DNA of 64,000 bases from Lotus japonicus (taxonomy: Eukaryota > Streptophyta > Magnoliopsida > Fabales > Fabaceae), in contig NC_080046.1 in NCBI RefSeq assembly GCF_012489685.1, positions 3,784,501 through 3,848,500 on the forward strand, given 5' to 3'. Positions 61,114-64,000 of this stretch are shown piece by piece (the first letter of the stretch is position 1; the number at the start of each line of letters is the position of its first letter). The translations under genes were made by a program, and so were the position numbers. The notes under the pieces are model-generated. The model ran no database searches, was not told where the DNA came from, and saw nothing but the letters and a program-made list of their open reading frames with translations.

Positions 61114-63658
61114 TTATTCATTGTTTTCTTTCTCCTGTTCTTCTTCTTCCTCTTCTTCTTCAGTCGCTGTCCAGAGGTTTTGGTCAATCAGGGGAGGATC
61201 GTCGGGACCAACCAGTCCTGCGGCGGTTATTTCTTTCATTACTCCCATGGCGCTAAAGTCAAAGTTCGGGTACAAATGTTGGGCCTGATCTTTGGCGAGG
61301 TAGAAACCGCGCTCGCGGTTGTCAAGGGCGATGTCAGCGGCTTGTTCCCTCGCCTCAATGGCTTTGGCCTTCTCCGTCGCCAGCTCGTCCTCTAGACTTT
61401 TGATCTTTGCTAGTTGGGAAGCAATCTCAGCATCTTTCGTGGCGAGGGCCTCGGCGTGGGTTTCGGTCGCTTTCTTGATCTCCTCGGACGTAGCCTGCAT
61501 CACCGCCTCCATGTCAGATTTCGCCAAGGCCAAGGACTCCGCAGACTTTTTCTCTTGCTCCGCCAACGCTTTTTTCACTAACTCCAGCTCAGCGCACAGA
61601 GCGGCAAACTCTGACTCCTTAGCAATCAGTGCCTCGCCTCGGGCGATCAAGTCCTTCTCAGCTTGCTCTTTCTCCTTCTTGCAAGCTTGAAGGCTTGCAT
61701 CAAGCTCATCTGCTTCTTCCTTCATCAGCGCCAGCTGATCCTCCAGCTCGCCGATTTTAATCCCCGCCGTGCCAATCATCTTGTCGGCATAGACTTTGTC
61801 TTTTCCTGCCTGCGTCGCTAGTTTGTCGAAACGCTTTTCCCAAGCAGCGGCGGCTTCTTGATGCTTAGCACTTTCGGCCTTCAACCGCTCAGCTTCAGCG
61901 TTGGCGGCATTGAACTTCTCAAACGTGTGAGCAAAGATGCACCCAGCGCGTAGGAGGCAAGCAAGAGTCTCCTCCTTGGTATCATTCAGGCCCCGACTCA
62001 AAACTTCTTTTTCTATGACGTCACGGTTGAGACCAGCAAGTAAGAATTCTGAGGGTTCAATGGCGTTGGGGAGTATATTATAATAGCTTGAAGAACCGAC
62101 CTCGGGAGCAGGGGCTTGTTCAATTTGAGCCGCTTCAGAGGTAGTGGCAGCGCCAGGACAGGATTTTTCCCCTTGATGAGGCGGGGAAGGCATGGAGCCC
62201 GCATCACGTGTTGGGGGCGGGCTAGGAGGCGCCTCTTGGCGAGGGGGAGACTTTGGGGTTTCATTTTCTTTTTCCTTCTCTCCAATAGGAGTGTCGGAAG
62301 ACGCAGCAGCTTTTGTGGCGTTAACGCCGGCGGAGGCGGCTGTGGCGCCAACAGAGGACTCAGCGGCAACAGCAGCTGTCGCACCGGCGGAGGCAGGAGT
62401 AGAAGCTGGTGCGGCGGTTGGCTCGGTAGCTACGGCGACGGAGGCTTCAGCGACATTTTTGCCTTTAGGCGCAGCAGCAGTGGTGGGCTGAGCGCCAGGG
62501 TTGGAGGTGCCGGCGCCGGAGGAGGCTTTGACCAATCTTCTCCTCTTGGGAGCTTTGGTGCTCTCGGCTTGGTTCTCAGCACCGCCCCGTTTTTTCGCGT
62601 CGCCCTCAGTGTTGAATTTTGGGGAAAAGCGAGCCATTCTCCTCTCGCGGGCCTTCAGGAGCTCGGCGTTCGTGAAATTCATATCTTCTGTAACAATAAA
62701 AAATACGATCAGTGACAACATAGGAGACGAGAAAGGAAATGTCAATAATAAAAGTGAGCTATGGGCAACCTAAGTATTTGGGAGTTCTTGAGAGGTCAGC
62801 GCCCTCAAGGACTGTTGTGCAGTCAAGGATGGGAAGTGGGGCAAGGAGATTAAGAAAGGCTTTATCGTTGTCGGACAAGGATTCCTCTGGAGGATCGGTG
62901 ATCCCGTTGGGCTTCTCCGTCCAATAAAGAGGAAAGAGGGCGGTCCCGTCTCTGAGGGTGAATGCCTCTGGGTAGGCGGGATGAACCGCCACACGGAAGT
63001 ACTTTCGTGCGAAGGAGGACTTCGCGTTACTTTTGTGAGGATGCAAACACTTCCGGCCGGCTCGGGCCTTCAAGGAAATCCATCCTTTGTTTTTGATGGA
63101 CTTGGGGTCGACGTCGTAAAGGTAGAAGAAACTGGTGGGGGATGGGGCGATGCCGACGGCGGCGCTTAAGATTTCAAAACATCGAATGAAAGCCCAGGCG
63201 TTAGGGTGGAGTTGACAGGGAGCCGCGTTGATGTCGCGGAGGACGGTTTGGACAAAGGGCGAGAAAGGAAGCCTGATTCCAAGCTCGCTAAACATGTATT
63301 CGTACGCAAAGAAGAAATGGGATCTCTTTACGTCGCCGTCTGGCTTGTGAAGCCAGGGGCGATCCCCGGGACTGCAAACCCAGATCCTGAGTTTGGCGTT
63401 AAACTCATCGTCATTGGACAAGCCACCCAGGGAGTTCACGAATTGCACAATGGGATCGCTGTCTTGGAAGATGGAAGGTTGATCTATAGCCTCGTGTTTA
63501 GGGGCTACTTGGACTGGAAGGGGCAGAGTGGCGTAGGTTTTTAGTCGGTGAGCTGGGATCTCCGGAACCTCTAAACGGAGGCCGCCGGCAGCGGTGGAGT
63601 CAGGGTCGCTTTCGGAGGAGGAAGAAGAGCGATTAGGGGAGGTAGGGTTTGAAGCCAT
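61114..63658 (-). CDS. Antisense accessory gene of element 3 (Transposase_28-like and coiled coil), spliced, intact
   Basis: Function unknown; homologue of the gene at 27347-30006. Exon 1 is 62770-63658 (889 bp, the same length as in element 1). Exon 2 is 61114-62687. The 82-bp intron has CTTAG|GTTGCC and a T-rich ATTGTTACAG acceptor. The joined frame is 820 codons without stop. The N-terminal domain has PWLHKPDGDVKRSHFFFAYE, FSELGIRLPFSPF and HPAYPEAFTLRDGTALFPLY. A low-complexity Ala/Ser/Pro linker, a coiled coil (AEAERLKAESAKHQE onward) and the conserved tail (RGFYLAKDQAQHLY, GLVGPDDPP, acidic end) follow. It is shorter than the element 1 copy mainly in the linker. It is open although the sense gene of this element is dead. 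Confidence 0.87.
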
Positions 63659-63872
63659 TTTTAGAAGACAGTGAAGTGAAAGAAAGGAAAAGATCAGTAT
63701 GTGTGCGATGTAAAGATAAGGACAGGGGGACTCACCGGAGTAGGATGTGAAGAGTGGGTAGCGGAAAGGGTGATAAGCGACGGCTCCGGAGCGGAAGTGG
63801 GCAGAAGGAGTTTGGTAAGCGATTAGGGAAGTGAGAGGGGTCTCGGAAAGGGATGACAGTGGGGAAGAAGGG

Positions 63873-63880
63873 TTTTTATA
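63873..63880 (-). promoter_or_regulatory. TATA box of the antisense gene in element 3
   Basis: TATAAAAA on the minus strand, in the same CCTATAAAAACCC context and at nearly the same distance (222 bp) from the start codon as in element 1 (220 bp). Confidence 0.65.
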
Positions 63881-64000
63881 GGAGAAGGGGAAAAGCTGGA
63901 AGGGTGACGCGTGTTGGACGCGTGTGGAAGGTTGGAAGTCATGATGGTTTTGGGGAGGTGGGTCGCGTGCAAAGGGGAGTTACTGCGCACGATGGGACGG

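Larger units (their letters stand above)
57006..64000 (+). mobile_element. Element 3: Tat-type gypsy element lacking pol enzymes, cut by the window edge
   Basis: It starts with a 279-bp LTR (57006-57284) preceded by GATAC. Primer-binding site TGGCGCCGTCTGTGGGGA is at 57288. Then come gag-protease (sense), a spacer with a minisatellite, and an intact antisense gene. The last bases (63900-64000) match the antisense promoter region of element 1, so about 0.8 kb including the 3' LTR should lie beyond 64000. It is the same subfamily as element 1 by gag and antisense-gene similarity. Reverse transcriptase, RNase H and integrase are missing. Confidence 0.9.

Overview
This is a plant nuclear window. 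It carries multi-exon genes with GT-AG introns, A+T-rich intergenic DNA and nested plant transposons. The genes and several repeats look like a eudicot, and a legume is my best guess (inference, not proven). All four host genes lie on the minus strand: a pollen-type ABCG half transporter (N-terminal exons only, 502-2101, running off the left edge), a chloroplast thioredoxin-like WCRKC protein (3303-7072, five exons), an AVT1-type vacuolar amino acid transporter (9754-18486, twelve coding exons) and a CLASSY-type SNF2 protein of the RNA-directed DNA methylation pathway (40265-45526, six coding exons, with an in-frame stop at codon 409). Coding exons were joined by GT-AG sites that keep frame and by comparison with remembered family sequences.

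Between AVT1 and CLASSY lies a nest of transposons. A deleted LINE (about 19740-25871) has a complete PIF/Harbinger element (21059-25681, TTA target duplication, intact DDE transposase, Myb/SANT-type ORF1, internal 167-bp tandem array) inserted in its 3' part. A short 5'-truncated LINE copy (25981-26204) follows, then a 10.6-kb Ty3/gypsy element of the Tat type (element 1, 26231-36844, TAAGT duplication, 278-bp LTRs with one mismatch).

Right of CLASSY is an A+T-rich tandem array (about 46340-57005). It is split by a second, older Tat-type element (element 2, 47870-55544), carries a Stowaway MITE, and ends at a third element (element 3, 57006 to beyond the right edge). Elements 2 and 3 keep gag and protease but lack reverse transcriptase, RNase H and integrase. 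Element 1 keeps all domains but has two Trp-to-stop changes.

The most interesting structure is shared by the three retroelements: a gene on the strand opposite to gag-pol, next to the 3' LTR. In elements 1 and 3 it has its own TATA box at the same distance (about 220 bp) from its start codon, an intron at the same position, and an open frame of 857 and 820 codons, although the sense genes of those copies are broken. Its N-terminal part resembles the plant 'putative gypsy-type transposon' (Transposase_28) family and its C-terminal half is a long coiled coil. Element 2 has a decayed copy. The function is unknown.
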